This document shows positions 9,304 to 17,276 of a stretch of 36,383 nt of DNA, one piece after another. This stretch comes from Candidatus Sabulitectum sp. (GTDB lineage Bacteria; Fermentibacterota; Fermentibacteria; Fermentibacterales; JCC-6): NCBI GenBank assembly GCA_029940175.1, contig JAOZRM010000004.1:1-36383 (forward strand), written 5' to 3'. The first letter of the stretch is position 1; the number at the start of each line of letters is the position of its first letter. The translations under genes and the position numbers were made by a program. The notes below the pieces were generated by a model. That model saw only the letters and a program-made list of their open reading frames with translations. It was not told the origin of the DNA and ran no database searches.

Positions 9304-9400
9304 TATCCTTCACACACATCATTTAGCATTATATTTTCCACGGTCATAATGCAGAAATACATGATTTTTTCGATATTGCTTTATCTGGAAGGGAGTACAG

Positions 9401-10675
9401 ATGGATTCCAGCGAGGAAATGAAACCCACCTTAGACCGTCTTCAGGAGATGATCGCCAAGGGATCATTGTTTGAACTCTATGACCAGATGCTTGGTGAAG
9501 TGGATGTAGCTAAAGTCCTGGACAAGACTACCGCTGCTGTAAAACACATCTTCGAGTCGGAGCGGGCCACGATATTCCGAGTTATCCAGGAAACCCAGGA
9601 ATTGGAATCAATTGCCTACCTCGGTAATGTTGCCCGAATCATCAGAGTACCAATAAACAATGACTCGCTTGCCGGGTACAGCGCTTTGAGTAAATCAACT
9701 TTTGTGCTGCCTGATGCGTATGGAGACCTCTCGGTCATCAATGACTCTCTTCATTTTGACCGATCATGGGATGAAATGAACAATTTCAGAACCAGAGACG
9801 TAATGTGTTCACCTGTTTTGTTCAAGGGCAAGTTACTGGGTGTTGTGCAGGTGATCAACAGTAAGAATAATCCGTTCTGTGAGACTGACCTGCCTGTTCT
9901 GGACAGTGTATGCAGGTTTGTGGCTTATTCTCTTCACCACACTCGACTGTATGATGAACTTGCAACGCTGAAGTGCCTTGAAAAGGAAAAAGCGGAATTT
10001 ATGCGTATCATCGTAGAGGAACTCCGTGCACCGGTTGCCACTTCAAAAACTCTTGTTCGTGAACTGCAGTTCACAAACATAGAGAATGCAGCTCTGCTTG
10101 CGGTACTCAGCAGAGTGGAGAGCCGTATGGATCAGCTACTGGACCTGGCCGAGGACATCCTTCAGTTATCACAGGTAAAGGGCGGAAGACCGCTGAGCGA
10201 AATAGTAGTGTGCGATCTGAAAAGCTATACTCAAGTCATCTTTGACAAGTATCTGGAGTTAGGAGAAAACAAAGGTCTGTCTTTGTCTCTGGAGCTGCCG
10301 GATTCACCCGTGAGTGTTCGTATGGATAAGCAGGGATACAACCTGATTCTGTCAAATCTTCTTTCCAATGCAGTAAAGTATACAGAAGCCGGGTCGGTGA
10401 GAGTAAAATTGCAGCTGGCAGACCCATGGGCTGTTCTCAGTGTTGAAGACACGGGAATCGGAATACCTGCAGAAGAGATCCCCAGGTTGTTCAAAGAGTT
10501 TTTCAGAGCTTCCAATGCCAGGCTGAGTGCGGTAAAAGGCACGGGAGTTGGTCTCACCAGTGTGAAAGATCTTGTGGAGAGGTTTCAAGGGGAGATAGAG
10601 CTGGACAGTGTGAAGAACGAAGGATCCAGGTTTACCGTACGGTTGCCACTTTACAAGCACGCAAAATTGTCATAA
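9401..10675 (+). CDS. GAF-domain sensor histidine kinase-like protein (H-box lacks the phosphoacceptor His)
   Basis: GAF-like N-terminus; HATPase motifs NLLSNAVKYTEAG, DTGIGIP, KGTGVGLTSVKDLVE; H-box reads FMRIIVEELRAPV. Confidence 0.85.
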   Translation: MDSSEEMKPTLDRLQEMIAKGSLFELYDQMLGEVDVAKVLDKTTAAVKHIFESERATIFRVIQETQELESIAYLGNVARIIRVPINNDSLAGYSALSKSTFVLPDAYGDLSVINDSLHFDRSWDEMNNFRTRDVMCSPVLFKGKLLGVVQVINSKNNPFCETDLPVLDSVCRFVAYSLHHTRLYDELATLKCLEKEKAEFMRIIVEELRAPVATSKTLVRELQFTNIENAALLAVLSRVESRMDQLLDLAEDILQLSQVKGGRPLSEIVVCDLKSYTQVIFDKYLELGENKGLSLSLELPDSPVSVRMDKQGYNLILSNLLSNAVKYTEAGSVRVKLQLADPWAVLSVEDTGIGIPAEEIPRLFKEFFRASNARLSAVKGTGVGLTSVKDLVERFQGEIELDSVKNEGSRFTVRLPLYKHAKLS

Positions 10676-10680
10676 AAAAA

Positions 10681-10703
10681 AGCCCTCTCCACTGGAAAGG
10701 ACT
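10681..10703 (-). terminator. Bidirectional terminator between the GAF kinase (+) and rpsT (-)
   Basis: Plus strand AAAAAAA-AGCCCTCTCC-ACT-GGAAAGGACT-TTTTT. On the minus strand it forms a 10-bp stem (two G.U) followed by a U-run. Confidence 0.75.
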
Positions 10704-10724
10704 TTTTTCTATTTTATTTTGAAA

Positions 10725-10958
10725 CTACAGCACTCTGCTTTTAAGGCGTCTGGCCTTGTTCGGGTGCATGAGTCTGGTCCTCCCGGCTCTATCGATAAGA
10801 CTTTGAGCCAGCTTCACTGCCTCTTTTCGATCTTCCGGAGTCTCAGCTGCATTAACCTTTTTAATCGCTGTACGAAGCCTTTTGAGCTTTCTGTGGTTTC
10901 TCTCATTTTTCTCTGCATCTGTTCTCAGACGCTTGAGTGATTGCTTGCTCCTTGCCAA
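10725..10958 (-). CDS. rpsT: 30S ribosomal protein S20
   Basis: MARSKQSLKRLRTDAEKNERNHRKLKRLRTAIKKV...LIDRAGRTRLMHPNKARRLKSRVL. TTG start at 10958 with SD GAAAGGAG; the track ORF start (11066) is too far upstream. Confidence 0.88.
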   Translation of the reverse strand: MARSKQSLKRLRTDAEKNERNHRKLKRLRTAIKKVNAAETPEDRKEAVKLAQSLIDRAGRTRLMHPNKARRLKSRVL

Positions 10959-11037
10959 GAGCGCTCTCCTTTCGCAGAATAGACGGCACGAGCCGAACTT
11001 TTTTAACCCGTCAGGGTTGTACACCTTATGACGGGCG

Positions 11038-11066
11038 AATTTAAAGGATTCCCGCGCAGTTGTCAA
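11038..11066 (-). promoter_or_regulatory. Sigma70-type promoter of rpsT
   Basis: Minus strand TTGACA (11066-11061), 17 nt, TAAATT (11043-11038). Confidence 0.75.
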
Positions 11067-11086
11067 CTATAGATGAGAGGAACGTA

Positions 11087-12514
11087 ATGCGTAAAAGTAT
11101 TGTTGTAGCACTTCTTCTGGTGCTTCCCATGGTTATGAGTGCCGACAGACTGATCCGGATACCAATGCAGACAGATGCAGATTTCACCCTTGTAAGAGAT
11201 ATGGGTTATGAAATTGCCTCTGGAAGCAGAGTCGATGGTTTTGTTGATATTCTGGTGAATCAGAGATTTGTTGAAGAGACCATGCGTGAGTATCCCGGGG
11301 CAAGACTGCTTCCCCTCGAGTGGTCGGAGCTTGTTCCCACGGATAGCAGAAATGAAATGGGCTATTACTACGGCCCCAACGAGAACGCTCTTTTTTGGGC
11401 AGAGCTGGCAGAGAACAATGACATGGTGGATACACCCACCTCCTACGGAACTTCCTACGAGGGAAGGGATCTTAACTTTGTTCGCATAACAAAAGCAGGA
11501 CCCGATGCTCCTGCAATTCTTTTTACAGCACTTACCCATGCCCGTGAACCGGGCAGCAATTCGGTTATTATCGACTGGGCCCAGTGGCTCACCACTGAGT
11601 ACGGTAATGACACTATGGCAACATTCATTCTGGACAATGCCCAGATCTACATTATTCCCATAGTTAACCCTGATGGCTATGTGTACAATGTGCCAGACCC
11701 GCAGGGAAGAGATCAGCGAAAGAACATGAACTGGACTCTGGGTAACGGAGTAGACCTGAATCGCAACTACAGTTACATGTGGGGATACGATGAGAGTGGT
11801 TCAAGCTCAAGTCCTTCAGCTGCAACTTACAGGGGTACCGCAGCTCTTAGTGAGCCTGAAACACTTGCAGAGACCCAGTGGATTGATTCAATAGAGCCTC
11901 TTGGCGGGTTTCACTACCACACCTGGGGTGGTTACCTGATTTATCCTTACGGGTTCAACAATTCACCAACACCGCACCAGAGTACCTTCCAGAGCTGGGC
12001 TGCCCAGATGACTGCACAGAATGGTTACGAATATGGCAGGTGCGGAGAAGTTCTTTACGATGTAAATGGCGACGCCGTTGACTGGTCTTACGGTGCCAGT
12101 ACCCATGATCCCATGCTTTTCTTCACTCCTGAGGTGGATGACAACGGTTTCTGGGGTAGTCAGAACGACACTAGTCTTATCGTGAACAATAATCTTGAAT
12201 GCAGATACATGAACAAGATTCTCTGCATGAACCTTTTAAGCATGACCGGTGTCGAAGAGGGAACCTATGCGCAGTGTGAAGGTTCTGTGATGGAACTCAC
12301 ACTTGGCTCAAACCCGGTAAGTGCGGTTCTCAGTTACACTGTTACCGGTGCTGTTCCAGCTTCCATGTCTGTTCTTGATGTTGCCGGCAGAGTTGTTGCA
12401 ACTCCTGAAGGTGGAAACTGGGTTGTCCCCGGGGATATGCAGAACGGTATCTACTTCATCCTTGCGGAAAACGGAAACGAATCTGTTTCGCAGCGATTTA
12501 CAATTTTGAGATAA
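11087..12514 (+). CDS. Secreted M14 zinc carboxypeptidase with C-terminal sorting-like (T9SS type A-like) domain
   Basis: Signal peptide MRKSIVVALLLVLPMVMSA; THAREPGSNS, IPIVNPDGYVYN, GVDLNRNYSYMWG, FHYHTWGGY, FTPEVDDNGFW; C-terminal SNPVSAVLSYTV...MSVLDVAGRVV...GIYFILAENG...QRFTILR. Confidence 0.88.
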   Translation: MRKSIVVALLLVLPMVMSADRLIRIPMQTDADFTLVRDMGYEIASGSRVDGFVDILVNQRFVEETMREYPGARLLPLEWSELVPTDSRNEMGYYYGPNENALFWAELAENNDMVDTPTSYGTSYEGRDLNFVRITKAGPDAPAILFTALTHAREPGSNSVIIDWAQWLTTEYGNDTMATFILDNAQIYIIPIVNPDGYVYNVPDPQGRDQRKNMNWTLGNGVDLNRNYSYMWGYDESGSSSSPSAATYRGTAALSEPETLAETQWIDSIEPLGGFHYHTWGGYLIYPYGFNNSPTPHQSTFQSWAAQMTAQNGYEYGRCGEVLYDVNGDAVDWSYGASTHDPMLFFTPEVDDNGFWGSQNDTSLIVNNNLECRYMNKILCMNLLSMTGVEEGTYAQCEGSVMELTLGSNPVSAVLSYTVTGAVPASMSVLDVAGRVVATPEGGNWVVPGDMQNGIYFILAENGNESVSQRFTILR

Positions 12515-12529
12515 AGGTAAGAGAATAAA

Positions 12530-13291
12530 GTGCTGGATTTTTACCAGAAACTGAACATTAAGAGAAGTGCCACTCAGGATGACATTGAGACTGCCTATGC
12601 AAAGATGGCTCTCAAACACCATCCTGATGTGGCTGGTGATTCTCCCAAGGTTCAGGAGCGATTTGCAAAGATCAATGAAGCATATTCTGTACTGAGCAAG
12701 CCTCACAAAAGACAGGAGTATGACGACAAACTGAGTACTCCCGAGGTTTTTTATCAGGAGGAAGTGATTTCGTCTGACGAAGGTCGAGCCACCGAGGAAT
12801 CTGTTTCTTCATCCACAGCTTCGGTTGTTTCTCCTGAAACCAGTCAGCCCGAGAAGAAGGAAAAGGCTTCTTCCGGGCTCATGAGCAGGAAAAAACTTGA
12901 AAGAATCAAACTGGAGTCCAAAAGACTCATCGCCAAGGGCGATTTCTGGAGAGCAAATGCTTTGATGAGGAAGGCTGTTATTGCCTATCCCCGTGATATT
13001 GATTTGCGGAAACTTCTTTCAAAAGCTGCTGCTGGAAGAGGAAGGCTCCGTGAGGCTGTAGAGGAGTTAAAAAAGGCTAGCGAAGTAGAGTACTTCAATC
13101 CGGAGATACACTGTTTAATAGGGGACATGTATCTACAGGGTAATCAGATAGACAGAGCAGCCAGTTCTTTTACAGATGCTCTGTCCTGGCAGGAGGATTA
13201 CAAACCCGCACTGCAGGGCCTTGAAAAGATCAGAGCGATGAAGAAATCCAACCTTCCCTGGTGGAAGAAACTGTTGAGGATGGGAAAATGA
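12530..13291 (+). CDS. DnaJ-domain protein with TPR-like C-terminus
   Basis: DFYQKLNIKRSATQDDIETAYAKMALKHHPDVAG...EAYSVLSKPHKRQEYD (J domain with HPD); TPR-like repeats follow; GTG start. Confidence 0.88.
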   Translation: MLDFYQKLNIKRSATQDDIETAYAKMALKHHPDVAGDSPKVQERFAKINEAYSVLSKPHKRQEYDDKLSTPEVFYQEEVISSDEGRATEESVSSSTASVVSPETSQPEKKEKASSGLMSRKKLERIKLESKRLIAKGDFWRANALMRKAVIAYPRDIDLRKLLSKAAAGRGRLREAVEELKKASEVEYFNPEIHCLIGDMYLQGNQIDRAASSFTDALSWQEDYKPALQGLEKIRAMKKSNLPWWKKLLRMGK

Positions 13292-13665
13292 AAGAGGCAA
13301 GTGGTCGACTCTACTATTCCATCGGTGAAGTGAGCGAAATGCTGGGTATCAAATCGCATACTCTTCACTACTGGGAAAGTGCGTTTCCCACCCTGAAGCC
13401 ACACAAGAATCAGGCTGGAAACAGGTGTTACAGACCCGGTGATCTTGATGTTCTAAAACTGATCGACAAACTGCTCAACGGTGAGGGCTACTCTATTGAA
13501 GGTGCTCGCAAGCAGCTTGAACTGCTCAAGAAGAAGGAAGGCCAGTTGTCTTTGAACTTGAAGGTAAACGATCAGTCAGTTGAATTGCTTGATGATATCT
13601 GTACTGAACTGGAAGCCATTATTCGGGATTTATCCCGACAGCCTCGTACCGAACTTGACGGTTGA
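13288..13665 (+). CDS. MerR-family transcriptional regulator
   Basis: [48 protein letters not shown]. Start ATG 13288 overlaps the DnaJ stop (ATGA). Confidence 0.88.
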   Translation: MKEASGRLYYSIGEVSEMLGIKSHTLHYWESAFPTLKPHKNQAGNRCYRPGDLDVLKLIDKLLNGEGYSIEGARKQLELLKKKEGQLSLNLKVNDQSVELLDDICTELEAIIRDLSRQPRTELDG

Positions 13666-13683
13666 TTATGCGTTGAATAGAAT
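13655..13683 (+). promoter_or_regulatory. Promoter for tRNA-Pro(GGG)
   Basis: TTGACG (13655-13660), 17 nt, TAGAAT (13678-13683); 12 nt to the tRNA 5' end. Confidence 0.7.
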
Positions 13684-13695
13684 TGTGCTTCCAAT

Positions 13696-13772
13696 CGGGG
13701 CGTGGCGCAGCCCGGTAGCGCACTTGAATGGGGTTCAAGTGGTCGCTGGTTCGAATCCAGTCGCCCCGACCA
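13696..13772 (+). tRNA. tRNA-Pro (anticodon GGG), CCA encoded
   Basis: Cloverleaf CGGGGCG...CGCCCCG-A-CCA; anticodon stem CTTGA/TCAAG with loop ATGGGGT; T-loop TTCGAAT. Confidence 0.95.
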
Positions 13773-13783
13773 CGCAGCAGCAG

Positions 13784-13807
13784 GAAAGGAACCCTCGGGT
13801 TCCTTTC
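13784..13807 (+). terminator. Hairpin terminator after tRNA-Pro(GGG)
   Basis: GAAAGGAACC-CTCG-GGTTCCTTTC perfect 10-bp stem followed by TTC. Confidence 0.6.
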
Positions 13808-13827
13808 TTCATATCCAGGGAGATTGT

Positions 13828-14463
13828 TTGATTTCAAAGGCCGCAGGGATGACGGTATGGCTCAGTAAGCTCTTTCCCGATCAGAGCTCCAGGGTTCTGG
13901 ATGCTATGTCAGAGGTTCAAAGAGATGTTTTCGTTGATCCAGGTTGGAAACGGATGGCCTATACAGACAGCAGCCTGCCCATCGGACATGGGCAGACCAT
14001 CAGTAAACCGGCTACTGTTTTCCGCATGCTCTCAGCCCTTGAACCTGTCTTCGGAGGAAAGCTGCTGGAGATAGGCAGCGGAAGCGGTTACCTCGCATCG
14101 GTGGCTTCAAGACTATTCAGCAGAGTATTCTGTGTTGAGAGGATCCTTGGACTTGTGGAGTCATCAAGGGCGAATCTTCAGAGAACCGGAGCCGGAAGTG
14201 TAGTAGTTCGGTACAGTGATGGAAGTGCAGGATGGGCTGCTCATGCTCCATTTGACGGTATACTTTACAGCGCCGGAGCCCCCGGGTTGCCTGCTTCACT
14301 TGCGGATCAGCTCCGAGAAGGTGGACTTGCCGGTGTACCGGTTGGTCTTAAAACGTCACAGGAATTCATCGTCTGGAAAAAGGTGCACGGAGAGCTTGAG
14401 AAAGTTTCATCTTTCCCGTGTTCCTTCGTTCCGCTTATAGGAAAAGAGGGATGGAATGGGTGA
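13828..14463 (+). CDS. Protein-L-isoaspartate O-methyltransferase-like
   Basis: LLEIGSGSGYLASVASRLFSRVFCVERI...GSAGWAAHAPFDGILYSAGAPGLPASLADQLREGG. The track ORF start (13702) lies in the tRNA; probable TTG start at 13828 after AGGGAG. Confidence 0.85.
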   Translation: MISKAAGMTVWLSKLFPDQSSRVLDAMSEVQRDVFVDPGWKRMAYTDSSLPIGHGQTISKPATVFRMLSALEPVFGGKLLEIGSGSGYLASVASRLFSRVFCVERILGLVESSRANLQRTGAGSVVVRYSDGSAGWAAHAPFDGILYSAGAPGLPASLADQLREGGLAGVPVGLKTSQEFIVWKKVHGELEKVSSFPCSFVPLIGKEGWNG

Positions 14464-14980
14464 GCACATTGCCATTGCGCTGATCAACAGCCTGAAGAAT
14501 CTTCCCGGAGAAATTGTTCTCATGCTTTTGTCAGCTCTCCCGGTAACTGAGTTACGAGCTTCTATTCCAGTGGCATTCACTGTTATGGCTGAAAGCTGGA
14601 ACTGGCCATGGTGGAAGGTATACATGCTGGCGGTTGCCGGTAATATGCTGCCTGTACCTTTCATTCTTATGCTTCTTGGTCCGGCTAGTCGCTGGCTTTC
14701 AAAGTGGAAGATCTTTGACAGGTTCTTTATGTGGCTTTTCGAGAGGACCCGCAAGAGGGTTGGGCCGCATATAAAAAAATACGAAGCTCTTGGTCTTACT
14801 CTGTTTGTAGCAATCCCACTTCCGGTAACAGGTGCATGGACAGGCAGCGCGGCGGCTTTTGTTTTTGATATTCCCAGGAAGCAGGCGATTGTATCGATTT
14901 TTCTTGGAGTATTGATCGCAGGAGCTATCATTACCCTGATCATGAAGGGTGTGTTGTCCGGTTTGAGCTTCCTTCTCTGA
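14456..14980 (+). CDS. Small multidrug export-like integral membrane protein (COG2426-type)
   Basis: PVTELRASIPVAFTVM...WKVYMLAVAGNMLPVPFIL...GLTLFVAIPLPVTGAWTGSAAAFVFDIPR. Confidence 0.82.
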   Translation: MGEHIAIALINSLKNLPGEIVLMLLSALPVTELRASIPVAFTVMAESWNWPWWKVYMLAVAGNMLPVPFILMLLGPASRWLSKWKIFDRFFMWLFERTRKRVGPHIKKYEALGLTLFVAIPLPVTGAWTGSAAAFVFDIPRKQAIVSIFLGVLIAGAIITLIMKGVLSGLSFLL

Positions 14981-14987
14981 GAAACAG

Positions 14988-15016
14988 TTGCAATAACGTT
15001 GTTGATCTCTTAGATT
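14988..15016 (+). promoter_or_regulatory. Promoter for tRNA-Pro(CGG)
   Basis: TTGCAA (14988-14993), 17 nt, TAGATT (15011-15016). Confidence 0.65.
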
Positions 15017-15029
15017 TCATCCGATCGGT

Positions 15030-15106
<77 letters not shown>

Positions 15107-15157
15107 GATTCTGCTTCCATATTTTGAAATTCTTTTATTTTTTACTATTTTACCCGT

Positions 15158-15616
15158 ATGCACAGACTGATTACCGTTATAGGAGGAAATTCCGCTTCTG
15201 ATAAAGATGCGGAATTCGCACATGCTTTAGGTGGGATTCTGGCAGCAGCGGGGTTTTCTGTTGTCTGTGGCGGTGGCGGCGGCGTCATGGAAGCTGCTTG
15301 TATGGGTTGTTCTGAGAACGGTGGTCTTACCGTTGGAATTCTTCCAGGAGAGGAAGCATCAGAAGCCAATCCTTTTGTGAAGGTTGCGCTGCCCACTGGA
15401 ATAGGCACCTCGCGGAACAGGCAGGTTGTTCTTGCGGGAAAGGCTGTTTGTGCAGTAGGAGGAGCCTATGGCACCTTGTCTGAAATTGCTTTTGCACTTC
15501 AGGCGGGGAAGCCGGTGTGCTGTTTTGGTAGCTGGGAGAGTATTCCAGGGGTTAGAAAGGTATCAACACCTAGTGAGGCCATGGAATTCGTACTTGAGAT
15601 GATTGGGGACAACTGA
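15158..15616 (+). CDS. TIGR00725-type LOG-like Rossmann protein
   Basis: [46 protein letters not shown]...[40 protein letters not shown]. Confidence 0.87.
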   Translation: MHRLITVIGGNSASDKDAEFAHALGGILAAAGFSVVCGGGGGVMEAACMGCSENGGLTVGILPGEEASEANPFVKVALPTGIGTSRNRQVVLAGKAVCAVGGAYGTLSEIAFALQAGKPVCCFGSWESIPGVRKVSTPSEAMEFVLEMIGDN

Positions 15617-16149
15617 TGCACAGTGTTAATGAGATCGCAGGCTTTTTCAGGGATGTACCTGATTTTCCCAAAGAGGGCATAATATTCAAGGATGTTACAA
15701 CAGTTCTTACTCATCCCGGAGCTCTTGGTGATTCTGTCACTCATCTGCTGAAATTACTGGAAGATATTGAATTTGATGCAGTGGCTGCAGTTGAATCCAG
15801 AGGTTTTATGTTCGGTGGAATAATTGCAGACAGACTGAATATTCCTCTTGTGCTGGTTCGTAAACCTGGAAAACTGCCTGCTGATGTCATCAGCGAGGAT
15901 TACACTTTGGAATACGGTACAAACACCCTTGAGATGCACTGCAATTCCCTGGCAAGCCAGTCCAAAGTACTCATTATCGATGACCTCATCGCTACAGGAG
16001 GTACTGCTCTTGCCACAGCAGAGTTGATCAGACGTGATGGAAGCATACCTGTTGCAGCAGCATTTCTTATGGATCTAAGATTCCTTGGCGGAGCCAGGAA
16101 GATGGAAGAAGCAGGAGTTCCAGTCTGCTCGCTTATAATAATTGACTGA
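15616..16149 (+). CDS. apt: Adenine phosphoribosyltransferase
   Basis: FRDVPDFPKEGIIFKDVTTVL, AVESRGFMFGG, VLVRKPGKLPADV, VLIIDDLIATGGTALATAELI. Confidence 0.95.
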   Translation: MHSVNEIAGFFRDVPDFPKEGIIFKDVTTVLTHPGALGDSVTHLLKLLEDIEFDAVAAVESRGFMFGGIIADRLNIPLVLVRKPGKLPADVISEDYTLEYGTNTLEMHCNSLASQSKVLIIDDLIATGGTALATAELIRRDGSIPVAAAFLMDLRFLGGARKMEEAGVPVCSLIIID

Positions 16150-16210
16150 ATTTGATCGTAAACAAATAACAGGATCAGTTAATGAGAACTGATCAAACAA
16201 AGGGGAGAGA

Positions 16211-17170
16211 ATGACTAAGATCACAATGATGCTTGCAGTTCTTCTGGCTATTTTTGCATTTGGTTGTGCTGAGCAGGTAGATCCTGCTCCTGCTGATGAA
16301 AATGGCGAAACTGGCGAGAACGGTGAAGCAATTGAAACCAGTGAAGATTCCGGTACCGATGAAGTAAGTATTGACTTTGAATTTACTGCTCCAGAGGTTG
16401 GACAGTGGATTGCATACAGCGTTGATGGCGAGGATGGAGAATTTAAACTTTCAATCGTTGCTGAAGAAGACTACGCTGGTGCGGCATGCCTCTGGTACCA
16501 GATCGAGATGGACGGCGAAGCTCTTGCTCAGGTTCTTGTAGATCCTGTTGTTGTTGAAGAGCTTGTAGGTTTGAGTGGCGAATACATGGAAGAATTCATT
16601 GCTGATCCAGCAGCCTACATCCGTGAGAATATGCCGGAAGACGGCAGTTTCATGGGCAACGAAGACGCTATGGAAAACATGATGCTTTCCCTCAGCGCCA
16701 TCAAGCAGGTCAAGGTTCTTGATGGCACGCAGCTCATGCTTCTTGACCTGGCAGGCGTTCCTGAGCTTGTTGAGCAGATGATCGCTGATAATCCTGAGAT
16801 GCTTGAAGAGAGCATGCAGATCGATGCAGATAACTCCGAGATGGAAGAGTTCCTTGCAGAGCTCGAAGATGCTGAATTCAGCATGGAGGAAGTCGAAGTT
16901 GACGGGCTTAACTGTGTAGAGTACACCATGACTCATGCAGAAGAAGGAAGCATTGTTGCTGTTATTTCCATGGAGCTTCCAATTCTTCCTCTCATGGAAG
17001 CAGAAGTTATTCCAAACGATCCTGAAGATGAGGGTGGTCTTGTTTATGTCACCGGCTTTGGCTTTGACGGTGCAGTGAACCTTATTACCCAGGCTCCTGA
17101 TCAGACAATTCCAGTTGCAATGATGCTTCAGGGAATGGTTTCTCAGATGCAGCCTCCTCCAGAGATGTAA
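16211..17170 (+). CDS. Acidic putative lipoprotein of unknown function
   Basis: Signal peptide and lipobox-like LAIFAFGCAEQ; strongly Glu/Asp/Met-rich body; SD GGGGAGAG before ATG. Confidence 0.75.
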   Translation: MTKITMMLAVLLAIFAFGCAEQVDPAPADENGETGENGEAIETSEDSGTDEVSIDFEFTAPEVGQWIAYSVDGEDGEFKLSIVAEEDYAGAACLWYQIEMDGEALAQVLVDPVVVEELVGLSGEYMEEFIADPAAYIRENMPEDGSFMGNEDAMENMMLSLSAIKQVKVLDGTQLMLLDLAGVPELVEQMIADNPEMLEESMQIDADNSEMEEFLAELEDAEFSMEEVEVDGLNCVEYTMTHAEEGSIVAVISMELPILPLMEAEVIPNDPEDEGGLVYVTGFGFDGAVNLITQAPDQTIPVAMMLQGMVSQMQPPPEM

Positions 17171-17197
17171 AGAAACCGGTATTTGATTTGTTTTTTG

Positions 17198-17222
17198 CGG
17201 GTGTCCCTTCCAGGGGCACCCG
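17198..17222 (+). terminator. Hairpin after the lipoprotein gene
   Basis: CGGGTGTCCC-TTCCA-GGGGCACCCG 10-bp stem (one G.U); weak U-tract. Confidence 0.5.
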
Positions 17223-17276
17223 TCTTGCGTAATGTGCAGATGTATATCATAATGGTGAATACTATGGAGGGATAAG

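Noticed and set aside
13580-13831. ORFs spanning tRNA-Pro (13580..13831 +, 13619..13837 -) and 15017..15223 -
   Set aside because: They translate through tRNA genes (e.g. [40 protein letters not shown]), a well-known spurious ORF class.
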